Below, piece by piece: positions 4,847-5,369 of a stretch of 5,369 bases of DNA. The notes under the pieces are model-generated. The model was not told the origin of the DNA, made no database searches, and saw only the letters and a program-made list of their open reading frames with translations. Positions within the stretch are counted from its first letter, which is position 1, and the number at the start of each line of letters is the position of its first letter. The position numbers and the translations under genes were made by a program. The DNA comes from Opitutaceae bacterium (GTDB lineage: Bacteria > Verrucomicrobiota > Verrucomicrobiia > Opitutales > Opitutaceae): the NCBI GenBank assembly GCA_023265535.1, contig JAHFTI010000332.1, positions 1 to 5,369 of the forward strand. Reading direction: 5' to 3'.

Positions 4847-5369
4847 TCAGGCCCGCGGGCGCAAGGTGCGGCCCTCGTGCCAGGTGCCCTTGAGGAGGAT
4901 CTCGTGCTGGGAGGAGGGCAGGCCGGATTCGTTGCGATGGAGCAGGCCCACGAGGGTCTCGACGCCGAGCGCTCCGATGTCGGTGAAATCGTAGCGCAGG
5001 CCGGCGCAGCCGGGGGCAGGGTGGCTGTCGAGGTCGATCAGGCCGAGGTCGCGGGGGCTGGAGAGGCCGAGCTTGGCGAGCCAGCGCTGCACCGGGCGCG
5101 CGTGCGTGCAGATGAGGGCATCGGGACGGTGGCGCCTGAACCAGGCGAGGAAGCTCTCCTCGTCAGCGGGAATCTGGGGGCAGGGTGGGATGCGGTCGCG
5201 CGCAGCGAAGAGCAGGTGTTGCTGGCCGAGGAAGGCACCCAGCCAGCGTTCGCCCACGCTGGGGCTGTCATTGGCTTCCGAATACACCAGGCCCACGCGG
5301 CGGTAGCCATGGTCGTGGCATTGCTGCATGTCCTGCCAGACCGTGTCGAAGTGGTTTTCGGTGACATGG
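4847..5369 (-). CDS. LacI-family transcriptional regulator, C-terminal part only
   Basis: The visible 173 residues run from the window edge to a TGA at 4849-4847; the N-terminal helix-turn-helix lies outside. The sequence is typical of the effector-binding (periplasmic-binding-protein-like) domain: HVTENHFDTVWQDMQQC, then GYRRVGLVYS, a GERWLGAF helix, RPDALICTH, the strand DLGLIDLDSH before the hinge, and the C-terminal HEILLKGTWHEGRTLRP, which matches the conserved end of the family. A frame beginning at internal ATG 5329 would cut this domain, so it is not a real start. LacI-family proteins bind palindromic operators and change affinity on binding a sugar. The adjoining transporter and GH43 suggest a sugar acid, pentose or oligosaccharide effector and local control. 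Family membership is well supported; effector and targets are inferred from position. Confidence 0.9.
   Translation of the reverse strand, partial: HVTENHFDTVWQDMQQCHDHGYRRVGLVYSEANDSPSVGERWLGAFLGQQHLLFAARDRIPPCPQIPADEESFLAWFRRHRPDALICTHARPVQRWLAKLGLSSPRDLGLIDLDSHPAPGCAGLRYDFTDIGALGVETLVGLLHRNESGLPSSQHEILLKGTWHEGRTLRPRA

Noticed and set aside
3543..4994. 483-residue open frame on the plus strand opposite the transporter
   Set aside because: Rich in Glu, Gly and His without domain character; an antisense shadow of the transporter, and it runs on into the end of the regulator gene.
5038..5367. 109-residue minus-strand frame overlapping the regulator
   Set aside because: Ser/Arg/Pro-rich shifted frame; the other frame matches the LacI effector domain throughout.
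1..5369. CRISPR array, insertion sequence, tRNA, or mobile-element signs
   Set aside because: No regular repeats and spacers, no terminal inverted repeats around a transposase, no tRNA-like cloverleaf and no integrase-like frame were found by reading.

Overview
The window is about two-thirds GC. All five supported protein genes lie on the minus strand, so transcription runs from high to low coordinates. The very high GC at third codon positions creates long spurious open frames. Start codons without good Shine-Dalgarno sequences, a LacI-type regulator next to an ExuT-type transporter and a cytoplasmic GH43 enzyme, and a secreted protein resembling PEP-CTERM cargo together suggest a polysaccharide-degrading Verrucomicrobiota, perhaps of the Opitutaceae. 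This placement is inference from gene content and style; no marker gene is present.

Region 1 (about 5369-1642) is a carbohydrate-utilisation block. It holds the C-terminal part of a LacI-family regulator (5' end outside the window), a 203-nt gap with weak palindromes, a 12-helix MFS transporter of the anion:cation symporter/hexuronate (ExuT) type, a 77-nt gap, and a two-domain GH43 glycosidase. The GH43 has no signal peptide. The simplest model is that the transporter imports a sugar acid or short acidic oligosaccharide released from plant hemicellulose or pectin. The GH43 then removes xylose or arabinose units in the cytoplasm, and the LacI protein senses a product and controls the set.

Region 2 (1641-871) holds a small exported protein with a BamE/SmpA-like domain. 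Its leader contains a possible extended -10 promoter, and a 12-bp perfect hairpin followed by a U-rich run lies just after it, a convincing intrinsic terminator. A 39-codon open frame with a strong ribosome-binding site overlaps the leader but has little coding character.

Region 3 (870-1) has a non-coding stretch with G-runs and a cluster of TGCA palindromes including a 9-bp inverted repeat. After it comes a secreted, Ser/Thr/Asn-rich protein that runs off the window edge before its C-terminus.

I found no tRNA, rRNA, CRISPR array, insertion sequence or phage gene. The sugar-use block follows a known kind of locus organisation. The less explained items are the palindrome cluster at 715-764 and the small SD-led frame at 1370-1489.
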